Assembly: GCA_050246595.1 (NCBI GenBank)
Contig: JBFWVT010000109.1
Location: forward strand, 1-13,547
From: DATARH01 sp050246595
Lineage (GTDB): Bacteria; Pseudomonadota; Alphaproteobacteria; ATCC43930; CGMCC-115725
Length of the DNA stretch: 13,547 nt
Direction of reading: 5' to 3'
Positions within the stretch are counted from its first letter, which is position 1, and every line of letters starts with the position of its first letter. A program made the position numbers and the translations under genes. This document shows positions 7,418 to 13,547 of the stretch, one piece after another. Below the pieces are notes generated by a model that was given only the letters and a program-made list of their open reading frames with translations, was not told where the DNA came from and ran no database searches.

Positions 7418-7520
7418 TGTCCGACAAACGAACGATGAGCGGCCATCCCGCAACTGTCCGGAAATACTGGACTGAAAACGGCAATTCGGACAAGATGATT
7501 ATCGGATGGAAAGGCGGACA
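7418..7520. other. Candidate resolution (res) site
   Basis: The intergenic space before the serine resolvase contains four copies of one hexamer: TGTCCG at 7418-7423 and 7455-7460, and the reverse complement CGGACA at 7487-7492 and 7515-7520. The pair 7455/7492 forms a 38-bp dyad with an AT-richer middle; others are spaced about 28-37 bases. Dyads of this scale next to the resolvase start are how res subsites are arranged in transposons of this family. Confidence 0.5.
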
Positions 7521-7523
7521 CTT

Positions 7524-8111
7524 GTGACGCTCGTCGGCTACGCCCGCGTCAGCACTCTGGACCAGGACCCGGCGTTGCAACTCGACGCGCTCGCCGCAGC
7601 GGGATGCACCAAGGTCTTCGACGACCGCGCCTCCGGAGCGCGGGCCGATCGTCCCGGCCTACGGCAGGCGCTCGATTACGTGCGGGATGGCGACGTGCTC
7701 GTCGTCTGGAAACTCGACCGGCTTGGCCGTTCGCTGGCACATCTGATTGAAACCGTGACGGTGCTCGAACAGCGTGGTGTCGGGTTCCGCTCGATTACCG
7801 AGGCGATCGACACCACGACGCCCGGCGGTCGGTTGGTATTCCACCTGTTCGGCGCGCTGGGGCAGTTTGAGCGCGACCTGATACGCGAACGCACGCGCGC
7901 GGGGCTTGCTGCCGCCGCTGCGCGAGGCCGCAAGGGCGGGCGCAAGCCGGCTGTCGATGCCGAGAAACTGGCCCGCGCCCGCAGCATGGTCGCGAAAGGA
8001 TTGACTGTGCGAGAAGCCGCTATCCGGCTGAAAGTCGGTAAGACTGCGCTCTACGAAGCCCTTCGGCTCGCCGCAGGCGAGAATATGTCACCCACTGTTT
8101 CCAACGGCTGA
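7524..8111 (+). CDS. tniR: Serine resolvase / DNA invertase family
   Basis: A small serine recombinase of about 195 residues that resolves the cointegrate made by replicative transposition. It has the N-terminal signature VGYARVSTLDQ with the nucleophilic Ser (residue 10 from the GTG), the conserved RLDRLGRSL and FHLFGALGQFERDLIRERT motifs, and a C-terminal helix-turn-helix (GLTVREAAIRLKVGKTALYEAL). Two starts are possible: ATG at 7506 without a clear ribosome site, or GTG at 7524 with AAAGG about 9 bases upstream; I prefer the latter. Its start region overlaps the last CGGACA element of the candidate res site, so the protein may repress its own gene. Its stop lies 11 bases before a possible CTG start of the primase-helicase. 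Confidence 0.92.
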   Translation: MTLVGYARVSTLDQDPALQLDALAAAGCTKVFDDRASGARADRPGLRQALDYVRDGDVLVVWKLDRLGRSLAHLIETVTVLEQRGVGFRSITEAIDTTTPGGRLVFHLFGALGQFERDLIRERTRAGLAAAAARGRKGGRKPAVDAEKLARARSMVAKGLTVREAAIRLKVGKTALYEALRLAAGENMSPTVSNG

Positions 8112-8176
8112 AAAGGGGGCGGCTGATCGCCAGCACTGACGACATCGATCGCGAGATCGCGGACCTGAATGAGCGG

Positions 8177-10597
8177 TTGACTACGCTCGACCGGGAACGG
8201 TTGGAGCTTGCTAATCGATTGCGTGCGCTCGAACTTGCTCGGGCCAAGGCATCGACGAAGCCGCGGCCACTCCTTGGTGCGCGTGTGACGACAGCCTCAC
8301 CAACCGCAGAAAAGATTGCTCTATTCCGGAGCTTGTTCCGTGGACGAGAGGAGGTGTTTCCCCGCCGATGGGAGAATCCGAAGAGCGAAAAATCGGGCTA
8401 TTCGCCTGTTTGTCGGAATGAGTGGGTCCGAGGGATCTGCAGAAAGCCGCAGGTCAAATGCGGTGAGTGCCCAAATCAGGCCTTTGTTCCATTCGGCGAC
8501 GATATCATTCGCTTCCATCTGACGGGTCGAGCGGCCGGGAACGCAGGCGATTTCATAGCCGGTATCTATCCCATGCGGGCGGACGAAACCTGCTGGTTCC
8601 TAGCGGCGGATTTCGACAAGAAATCCTGGAAGCGGGATGTTGTCGCGTTCCGCGACACGGCACGGGCGAAAGGCGTCCCCGTCGCGATCGAACGATCGCG
8701 CTCGGGAAACGGAGCGCATGCATGGATTTTCTTCGAGGAACCTGTTGCGGCGGGTGACGCGCGGCGCCTCGGAGCGCTCCTTATCACGGCAACAATGGAC
8801 CGCTGCCCCGATATCGGCTTCGATTCGTATGATCGCTTCTTTCCGAGCCAAGACACCATGCCCGCGGGCGGCTTCGGCAATTTGATTGCTCTGCCCTTTC
8901 AAAGCCGGCCTCGCGAGAACGGCAACAGCGTCTTCGTCGATGACGATTTCTGTCCGTACGAAGACCAATGGGCGTACCTATCAATGATCCGCAGACTGCC
9001 GCGAAGCGAGATGCTGTCGATCATTACCGAAGCGGCGGCGGCCGGCCGGATCCTTGGCGTGCAGCTTCCCCCGGCGGACGAGGATGATGAGCCATGGGCC
9101 GCATTGCCGTCCCACCGCAACAGAGAACCCCCGATCGAGGGGCCGCTTCCGAAGTCCGTCGAGGTTGTCCTTGGCAATCAGGTCTACATTAATAGATCGG
9201 ACCTCCCGCCGGGCTTGGTAAACCGCATCGCACGGCTGGCCGCATTCCAGAATCCTGAGTTCTACGCGGCGCAGGCAATGCGATTGCCGACATTTGGCAA
9301 GCCACGCATCATCGCCTGTGCCGAGCTGTTCTCCAAGCACGTCGCTCTCCCGCGGGGATGCCTCAATGGTCTGACGGGCCTTCTTGACAGCGTCGGTATT
9401 GCCATCGAATTGCGCGACGAGCGCCAGCAAGGACAGCTCCTCACCTCACGGTTTCTCGGCGAGCTAACGCCGGAACAGAGTACGGCCGCCGCGGCTCTTC
9501 TCGAGCATGAAACCGGGGTGCTTGCAGCGGCGACGGCATTCGGCAAGACCGTTGTTGCCGCAAAAATGATCGCGGCACGGGAGCGCAATACCCTGGTTCT
9601 TGTCCATCGCCGGCAGCTTTTGGAGCAATGGGTCGCAAGGCTACAGTCATTTTTGGACATCCCGCCGGGCGGCCTTGGAATCATCCATGGCAGGAAGAAG
9701 AAACCGACCGGGATCATCGATGTCGCCCTCATGCAGAGCCTGGTTCGAATGGGCGTTGTCTCTGACTTGGTCGCCAATTACGGCCATGTTGTTGTCGATG
9801 AGTGCCATCACCTCTCAGCCGTGGGTTTTGAAGCGATCGCGCGGGCAGCAAAGGCCAAATACGTGCTGGGGCTATCCGCGACAGTGACGCGGAAGGATGG
9901 CCACCACCCGATCATTTTCATGCAATGCGGTCCGATCCGTTATCGCGTCGATGCCAGGAAGCAGGCGGCGAGCCGACCGTTCGAACACAAGGTCGCTTTC
10001 CGACGTACTGAGTTTCAGCTGCCTCGACGCCAGCCGGATGAGCAGCCGGCAATTCAGGAACTATACGCGAAGCTCGCTCAGGACCCTGCACGCAATGATT
10101 TGATCTTCGATGACATCCTGTCGGCGCTCGAGGACGGCCGCTCACCGGTCGTCATCACAGAGCGCAAGGATCATCTCGATATGCTGGCCGGCCGCCTATC
10201 GAAGTTCGCCAAGAACGTGATCGTTCTGCGTGGCGGCATGGGCGCGCGCCGTTCCCGGGCGACAAGCGCGGCTTTGGAGGAAATCTCCGATACTGAAGAA
10301 CGGGTGCTTGTCGCCACGGGCCGCTACCTCGGCGAGGGCTTCGACGACGCGCGGCTCGATACCCTGTTCCTGACGATGCCGATCTCCTGGCGCGGGACGC
10401 TCTCGCAGTACGCTGGCCGGCTCCACCGCCGGCACGCCTCGAAGCGCGACGTCGTCATCTACGATTATATCGATGAGAATGAGCCGCTTCTCATGAAGAT
10501 GGCCGCCAGGCGAGAAGCGGGCTATCGGAGCCTCGGGTATCGGCCTGTACGCAGCGTCGAACTTGCTCTGGAACCGTCATCACGCGAGCGGACATAG
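8177..10597 (+). CDS. Archaeo-eukaryotic primase-SF2 helicase fusion (TOTE-type)
   Basis: At least 806 residues. In order: a short coiled-coil; a four-cysteine zinc-ribbon-like cluster (Cys79, 88, 95, 98); an archaeo-eukaryotic primase (AEP) fold with the metal-binding pair Asp145/Asp147 (AADFD) and SGNGAHAW with His181; a linker with the FQNPEFYAAQAMRL and ALPRGCLNGL motifs common ahead of phage-like DEAD helicases; and an SF2 helicase with a degenerate Walker A (ATAFGKT, 452-458), DECH box (541-544), SAT (567-569) and QYAGRLHRR (744-752). Domain databases label such primase domains as from 'TOTE' conflict systems. A nuclease domain is not recognised. TTG at 8177 is the first usual start, but the frame is open upstream to 8042, and a CTG at 8123, preceded by AAGG and 11 bases after the resolvase stop, would extend the heptad-like helix. 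It ends 23 bases before the right transposon repeat. Confidence 0.87.
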   Translation: MTTLDRERLELANRLRALELARAKASTKPRPLLGARVTTASPTAEKIALFRSLFRGREEVFPRRWENPKSEKSGYSPVCRNEWVRGICRKPQVKCGECPNQAFVPFGDDIIRFHLTGRAAGNAGDFIAGIYPMRADETCWFLAADFDKKSWKRDVVAFRDTARAKGVPVAIERSRSGNGAHAWIFFEEPVAAGDARRLGALLITATMDRCPDIGFDSYDRFFPSQDTMPAGGFGNLIALPFQSRPRENGNSVFVDDDFCPYEDQWAYLSMIRRLPRSEMLSIITEAAAAGRILGVQLPPADEDDEPWAALPSHRNREPPIEGPLPKSVEVVLGNQVYINRSDLPPGLVNRIARLAAFQNPEFYAAQAMRLPTFGKPRIIACAELFSKHVALPRGCLNGLTGLLDSVGIAIELRDERQQGQLLTSRFLGELTPEQSTAAAALLEHETGVLAAATAFGKTVVAAKMIAARERNTLVLVHRRQLLEQWVARLQSFLDIPPGGLGIIHGRKKKPTGIIDVALMQSLVRMGVVSDLVANYGHVVVDECHHLSAVGFEAIARAAKAKYVLGLSATVTRKDGHHPIIFMQCGPIRYRVDARKQAASRPFEHKVAFRRTEFQLPRRQPDEQPAIQELYAKLAQDPARNDLIFDDILSALEDGRSPVVITERKDHLDMLAGRLSKFAKNVIVLRGGMGARRSRATSAALEEISDTEERVLVATGRYLGEGFDDARLDTLFLTMPISWRGTLSQYAGRLHRRHASKRDVVIYDYIDENEPLLMKMAARREAGYRSLGYRPVRSVELALEPSSRERT

Positions 10598-10620
10598 TTG
10601 GGACCCGCTGCGCCACTTAT

Positions 10621-10658
10621 TGTTCAAAATTCTACGCCATTTAATGTTCAAAATGACA
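10621..10658 (-). repeat. Right terminal inverted repeat of the transposon
   Basis: An exact reverse complement of 4923-4960. GTTCAAAA occurs at 10622-10629 and 10646-10653, giving the same 24-bp period as the left end. Inward of 10621 similarity continues weakly (TGGCG block), so both ends carry two binding-site-like repeats. Confidence 0.95.
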
Positions 10659-10693
10659 GGTCTATGGCCCCCCGTGTTTCCGGCAATCCTAAT

Positions 10694-10715
10694 CTTGATA
10701 AAATCTATTATCAAG
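10694..10715. repeat. Perfect 8-bp hairpin upstream of the toxin pair
   Basis: CTTGATAA (10694-10701) and TTATCAAG (10708-10715) flank a 6-base loop, AATCTA. It is AT-rich with no U-run after it, so it is a poor terminator. It could be an operator, or the arms of a recombinase site with a 6-bp centre, though the centre differs from AGGACG. Confidence 0.4.
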
Positions 10716-10729
10716 AGTAAAATCGAGGA

Positions 10730-10758
10730 TTGCAATCATTGCTAGCATTTTGTATAAT
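10730..10758 (+). promoter_or_regulatory. Sigma-70-like promoter of the toxin-antitoxin pair
   Basis: -35 TTGCAA (10730-10735, 4 of 6 consensus) and a perfect -10 TATAAT (10753-10758) with an optimal 17-bp spacer, about 30 bases before the antitoxin ATG at 10788. Confidence 0.7.
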
Positions 10759-10767
10759 ATGATTGCA
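10731..10767. promoter_or_regulatory. Palindromic operator spanning the toxin-antitoxin promoter
   Basis: TGCAATCAT (10731-10739) and ATGATTGCA (10759-10767) are perfect 9-bp inverted repeats with the -10 box between them. GATTGCAATC and TGCTAGCA inside the region are also palindromic. FitAB/VapBC complexes bind inverted repeats over their own promoter, so this is the likely autoregulatory site. Confidence 0.55.
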
Positions 10768-10787
10768 TGACACAGCTTGAGATACTG

Positions 10788-11040
10788 ATGGCCACCTTGA
10801 CGATCCGCAATGTCGATGCGGCGGTGCAAAGAGCGATTGCGCCTACGCGCCGCCCGGCATGGCCGATCGATGGAAGCCGAGGCACGCACGATTTTGAGCG
10901 AAGCCGTGGCCGGTGATCGCGATCAGCCCGAGCCGAACCTGGCCGAGGCGATCCGCCGGCGCTTTGCCTCGCTCGGCGGTATTGATCTCGAACTGCCACC
11001 GCGTGAATTCGTCGGCAAGCCGCCTTCGTTCGATCCGTGA
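10788..11040 (+). pseudogene. FitA-like ribbon-helix-helix antitoxin, frameshifted
   Basis: The ATG at 10788 opens MATLTIRNVDAAVQ, the typical beta strand and first turn of a FitA-type antitoxin. The frame then runs into unrelated sequence and stops at 10916. In the +1 frame, directly after the AAA at 10828-10830, the expected continuation appears: KERLRLRAARHGRSMEAEAR, then TILSEAV and the toxin-binding tail ending PPSFDP at 11040. Removing one A restores a complete antitoxin of about 83 residues. Either the gene is broken, the ribosome shifts on CAAAGAG, or the read has an error. An ATG at 10810 (76 residues) exists in the second frame but lacks the DNA-binding strand. The tail overlaps the toxin start as GTGA, so coupling survives only in the second frame. 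Confidence 0.75.
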
Positions 11041-11459
11041 TCGTCGTCGACACCAACGTGATCTCGGAGCTGATGCGCGGCGAACCGCATCCGGCGGTGC
11101 TGTCTTGGGTGGCGGCGCAGCCGCGCTCGCTGCTCTATGCGAGCTATGTCAGTCAGGCGGAGATCCTCTACGGAATTGCCGCTCTGCCTGAGGGACGCCG
11201 GCGGACGGCATTGGCAGCTGCGGCTGAAGCCATGTTCGCCGAGGATTTCGCCGGGCGGGTCTTACCCTTCGAGGCGCGCGCGGCGGCCCGTTATCCCGAG
11301 ATCGTCCTGGCTCCTCGTCAGGCCGGGAAGCCGATCGAGAAATTCGATGCGCTGATCGCCGCAACCGCGCTGGCGGCCGGCGCCAGCATTGCCACGCGCG
11401 ATACCGCCAGCTTTGCGGGCTGCGGCCTTACCGTGATCGATCCATGGACGGCATCGTAA
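11037..11459 (+). CDS. vapC: PIN-domain toxin, VapC/FitB family
   Basis: A 140-residue PIN-domain ribonuclease, the toxin of a type II pair. The four metal-binding acidic residues are present: Asp5 (VVDTNV), Glu42 (SQAEILYG), Asp104 (EKFDALIAATAL) and Asp122 (ATRDTASF). The GTG start at 11037 overlaps the antitoxin stop by 3 bases, the normal arrangement. The protein is full length with no broken motif. VapC proteins cleave tRNA or rRNA; FitB is known mainly from intracellular trafficking in Neisseria. Because the upstream antitoxin carries a frameshift, how this toxin is restrained is uncertain; poor translation without upstream coupling, or a homologous antitoxin elsewhere, would both work. 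Confidence 0.93.
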   Translation: MIVVDTNVISELMRGEPHPAVLSWVAAQPRSLLYASYVSQAEILYGIAALPEGRRRTALAAAAEAMFAEDFAGRVLPFEARAAARYPEIVLAPRQAGKPIEKFDALIAATALAAGASIATRDTASFAGCGLTVIDPWTAS

Positions 11460-11577
11460 GCAGAGACCACCCCACCGAGTGTGAGCCCAAATCGTCTAAG
11501 ATTGCGAGCCCGGGCGCCGATAATTGCGAAAACCGCTACACCTTACTGCGCATGATGATGGCGGAGTATCGTCTACC

Positions 11578-11877
11578 TTACAGCACCAGGGTCACTCGCC
11601 GGAGCGGGACGAATCGCGGGCCAAGGCTGGTGATCGGCCGGGGTATCTGACCGGTCTTCTCGGCTTCAGCAATCCGGGCGATGAGCACGCGATCAAGGCG
11701 CGGCTCTATCAGTTGCGCCAGCTCGGCTTCGAGCAGTCGGCGACGCATCGGATCGAGCCGGCACTGGAAAAGCGACAGCTGAACCCACTCACCATAACCC
11801 TGCAGCAGCCGATAGACCCGACGCCAACGCCGCGGGTCGGCGATGTCGTAGGCGACGATATAAAGCGGCTCAGTCAT
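11578..11877 (-). CDS. cas2: CRISPR-associated Cas2, no cas1 or array nearby
   Basis: A 99-residue ferredoxin-fold protein of normal Cas2 length. It starts MTEPLYIVAYDIADPRRW, with the conserved first-strand Asp11, and continues with the RRVYRLLQGYGEWVQLSLFQCRL segment diagnostic of Cas2, and later a strand-rich C-terminus. In CRISPR adaptation Cas2 is the dimeric bridge between Cas1 dimers. Here neither cas1 nor a repeat array is seen on either side: the 120 bases on the 3' side and the 235 bases on the 5' side contain no regular repeats and no Cas1-like frame. The Shine-Dalgarno is weak (GAG about 10-13 bases upstream). It may be a remnant of a lost locus or a stand-alone nuclease. Confidence 0.87.
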   Translation of the reverse strand: MTEPLYIVAYDIADPRRWRRVYRLLQGYGEWVQLSLFQCRLDPMRRRLLEAELAQLIEPRLDRVLIARIAEAEKTGQIPRPITSLGPRFVPLRRVTLVL

Positions 11878-12112
11878 GAACGGGTACTCTCAGCCTCATC
11901 TGCGATGGCGCCGAACAAAGAAATTCGGCATGTCTCAAGGGAAGCACTGAAGAATGCCGATGGGTGCTGGTTTGCGTTCCGGGGCGCGTCCTGTCACCCC
12001 AGGACGCGTGATCCTTTCGCAATAAAGTTCCAGCTTCTGATATGCGTTCTCCCCGTGGTTCCGGCTCCAGGGCAGACTCCCGCTACTATCCGCCCGTCCA
12101 CACACTCATCGG

Positions 12113-13404
12113 TTAACCTGACGGCGTGGGAGAGGCTTGAGTTGAAAAGGACGAAGCTGCCCGCTGCATGGCCCGGATAAGAGATTCACGAACCGCTTCG
12201 ATATGGCTGAGCAAGTCTGCTCGACCGGCATATCGCTCGGCAATATCGTCCACCCTGGCTTGCGTTTGATGGAATTCTTGCACGAGGGCGTCAACCGCTG
12301 TGAATGGCGCAGTTATCTCGGCTTTTTCGGTCTCTATCTTCATCCGTAGAGCCGCCAAATCACGAACCGCCTCGCTCCTTCCTTGGCGCAGCAACGTTTC
12401 GACCCCAACCTTCTCGGCTTGCAGGATTGCCACGCGCGTTGCTACGTCGGATTCAGCGATGGCGGTCTCTAGCGCGATCCTCGCCGCGAGGCGCCGATAA
12501 TCGCTGGATGTACGCCGATCATAGGCCGTTCGCATAACGAGTTTGGCGAGCACCGGCATGATATCGATCAGAAAGAAAAAGAAAAACGTGACCGCCAACA
12601 CAAGGGCTACGAGGGTGTCGTGTCCGGCCATTTGACCGAGCGCGCGAATGCGAGCCGCGAGATCGGGTGTGGTGACTCGGGCCACGACCCCATCCGACTG
12701 CGCGAGCACGGTTATTGCATCGTTTTGCGCCTGATCGAGCCTGCGCTGAGCCACCTGCTTGCGTGTCGTCGCCTCCTCCCATTCCCGGTCGAGGTGCGCC
12801 TGATATTCCTGCTTCGCGCTGTCGAAGCGTTCGCTGGCGTCCCGGCAAGCACGTGCCTTGGCCGCGAGCGTGTTTTTCCAGTCGGCAATCTGTTTGCTCA
12901 GGACAGCAAGGCGGTACCGCAGTTGATCGGACCCATTCCCGCGGGATCTGACCTCGCGTAGCATCGCCGTGTATCTCGCGTTTGCTGCGCCGATCTTCGG
13001 TCGTAGCGAACCCTGCAATATCGCGTTCTCACGGTTGCATTCCGTAGCAGCCATTGATAATGCCTGCATGTCTGCCGGCAATTGATCCCGCTGCTCGCGG
13101 TTCGACACAAGATCGTGGTCGATCATGGATATTGCTTTCGTCTTTTCATTCAGCCCGAACAGCTCCCCGATCGCGCCTCTCTTCTCGCCCATGAGGGCCA
13201 GCTTCTCGTCATCCAGGCGAGCGAGAATGCCGGAGTCGAAATAGGCGAGGGCAAAGGGGATCGTGACCAGCGTAGCCGCAAGCGAGGCAATGACGCCGCG
13301 CCACGCGAGAGCAGCTATTCTAGCAGCTATCGAGGCGTCCTGACGGATTGAGGCGACCAGTACGCGCTCCATGCAGAAGACGACCGCCCCCATTAGCAGG
13401 CCTA
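12113..13404 (-). pseudogene. DUF4407-type membrane protein, 5' end lost to an IS
   Basis: About 425 residues survive. They begin in a transmembrane helix (LGLLMGAVVFCMERVLVASI), then a second membrane segment (VIASLAATLVTIPFALAYF), a long charged coiled-coil domain (about 200 residues, including the DSAKQEYQAHLDREWEEA heptads), a third membrane segment with an F-run (VLAVTFFFFFLIDI), and a second coiled coil to the C-terminus. This is the DUF4407 layout; function is unknown. Such proteins normally have one more N-terminal membrane helix, absent here because an IS5-family element begins at about 13405. The reading frame continues through the IS end, adding a spurious start at 13501. A Met at 13393 could allow a shortened product. 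No partner gene is adjacent. Confidence 0.75.
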
Positions 13405-13547
13405 GGTTCTGTGGACATTTAGCGTAGCCAGAGGACGATAGCGGCGAGGGTGACGACGGCGAGGTAATGTCTGGCAGTCTTTTCAAAGCGGGTGGCGACA
13501 CGTCGGAACTGCTTGAGTTTGCTGAAGCAGCACTCGACGAGGTGGCG
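13405..13547 (-). mobile_element. IS5-family (IS427-like) element, partial at window edge
   Basis: The sequence GGTTCTGTGGACATTTA starting near 13405 resembles the terminal repeat of IS427-group elements and abuts the transposase stop. It lies next to CCTAGG, consistent with insertion at a CTAG-like target. The other end is outside the window. Confidence 0.72.
13419..13547 (-). CDS. C-terminal fragment of an IS5-family transposase
   Basis: The last 42 residues, ending LAAIVLWLR. The text HLVECCFSKLKQFRRVATR-FEKT is the hallmark tail of IS5/IS427 DDE transposases; the Glu in HLVECCF corresponds to the catalytic glutamate. The frame is open to the window edge, so the rest of the gene is probably intact beyond it. 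Confidence 0.85.
   Translation of the reverse strand, partial: RHLVECCFSKLKQFRRVATRFEKTARHYLAVVTLAAIVLWLR

Larger units (their letters stand above)
4923..10658 (+). mobile_element. Tn5053/Tn402-like transposon carrying a primase-helicase
   Basis: A 5736-bp element delimited by identical 38-bp terminal inverted repeats that begin TGTCATTTT, the same first nine bases as Tn402/Tn5053 ends. It encodes, in order and all on the plus strand, a DDE transposase, an AAA+ transposition ATPase, a candidate res site, a serine resolvase, and a primase-helicase fusion that ends 23 bases before the right repeat. The order tniA-tniB-res-tniR is that of the family; the TniQ targeting protein is not present. 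The five bases outside each end (TCAGG on the left, GGTCT on the right) do not match, so the expected 5-bp target duplication is missing. Confidence 0.88.

Noticed and set aside
6762..7580. A 272-codon minus-strand open frame over the ATPase and resolvase
   Set aside because: It crosses two recognisable plus-strand genes and the res region and has no known motif or ribosome site.
11460..11577. Possible CRISPR array on the 3' side of cas2
   Set aside because: Only an 8-base ATCGTCTA recurs (near 11492 and 11569), far too short and too few for an array.
11878..12112. A remnant of cas1 upstream of cas2
   Set aside because: Minus-strand frames here are short and stop-rich; a tiny frame ending FFVRRHRR was noted but has no Cas1 feature.
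11524..12180. A 218-codon plus-strand open frame
   Set aside because: Antisense to cas2; its product has no domain and the Cas2 signature on the other strand is unambiguous.

Overview
The window looks like an accessory region (genomic island or plasmid) of a GC-rich alphaproteobacterium. The evidence is the high-GC codon use of most genes, an IS5-family (IS427-like) transposase tail, a poly(3-hydroxyalkanoate) (PHA) depolymerase paired with a ribbon-helix-helix regulator, and a Cas2 and a FitAB/VapBC toxin pair of types common in that class. Genus cannot be fixed from sequence alone. No rRNA, tRNA, CRISPR array or ribosomal-type housekeeping gene was seen.

Layout. (1) 109-1452, minus strand: a SIR2-like NAD-binding protein of the kind found in antiviral systems, AT-richer than its surroundings. 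(2) 1588-4890: a possible mobile cassette bounded by two tyrosine-recombinase-like sites with the same 6-bp centre. It carries a ribbon-helix-helix regulator with an elaborately folded leader, a PHA depolymerase, and, convergent with these, a complete tyrosine recombinase preceded by a 76-residue protein. (3) 4923-10658: a complete 5.7-kb transposon with identical 38-bp terminal inverted repeats starting TGTCATTTT, as in the Tn5053/Tn402 family. It encodes a DDE transposase (TniA-like), its AAA+ partner (TniB-like), a candidate resolution site, a serine resolvase, and a large primase-helicase fusion that fills the rest of the element. (4) 10694-11459: a FitAB/VapBC toxin-antitoxin pair with a clear promoter and palindromic operator; its antitoxin is frameshifted by one base while the PIN toxin is intact. 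(5) 11578-11877, minus: a stand-alone cas2 with no cas1 or array. (6) 12113-13404, minus: a DUF4407-type membrane/coiled-coil protein whose 5' end has been removed by an IS5-family element that runs off the right edge.

How it works together. The transposon genes are all on the plus strand and tightly packed: tniA and tniB overlap, the resolvase sits next to its likely res site, and the primase-helicase may be translationally coupled to the resolvase. The primase-helicase therefore travels as part of the element rather than as a neighbour. Its archaeo-eukaryotic primase plus SF2 helicase architecture is the one domain databases associate with 'TOTE' conflict systems. With the SIR2 protein, the PIN toxin and the orphan Cas2, the window reads as a defence- and mobility-rich island in which several modules are partly decayed. 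The strongest candidates for something new are the transposon carrying its own primase-helicase and the recombination-site pair around the PHA-depolymerase cassette.
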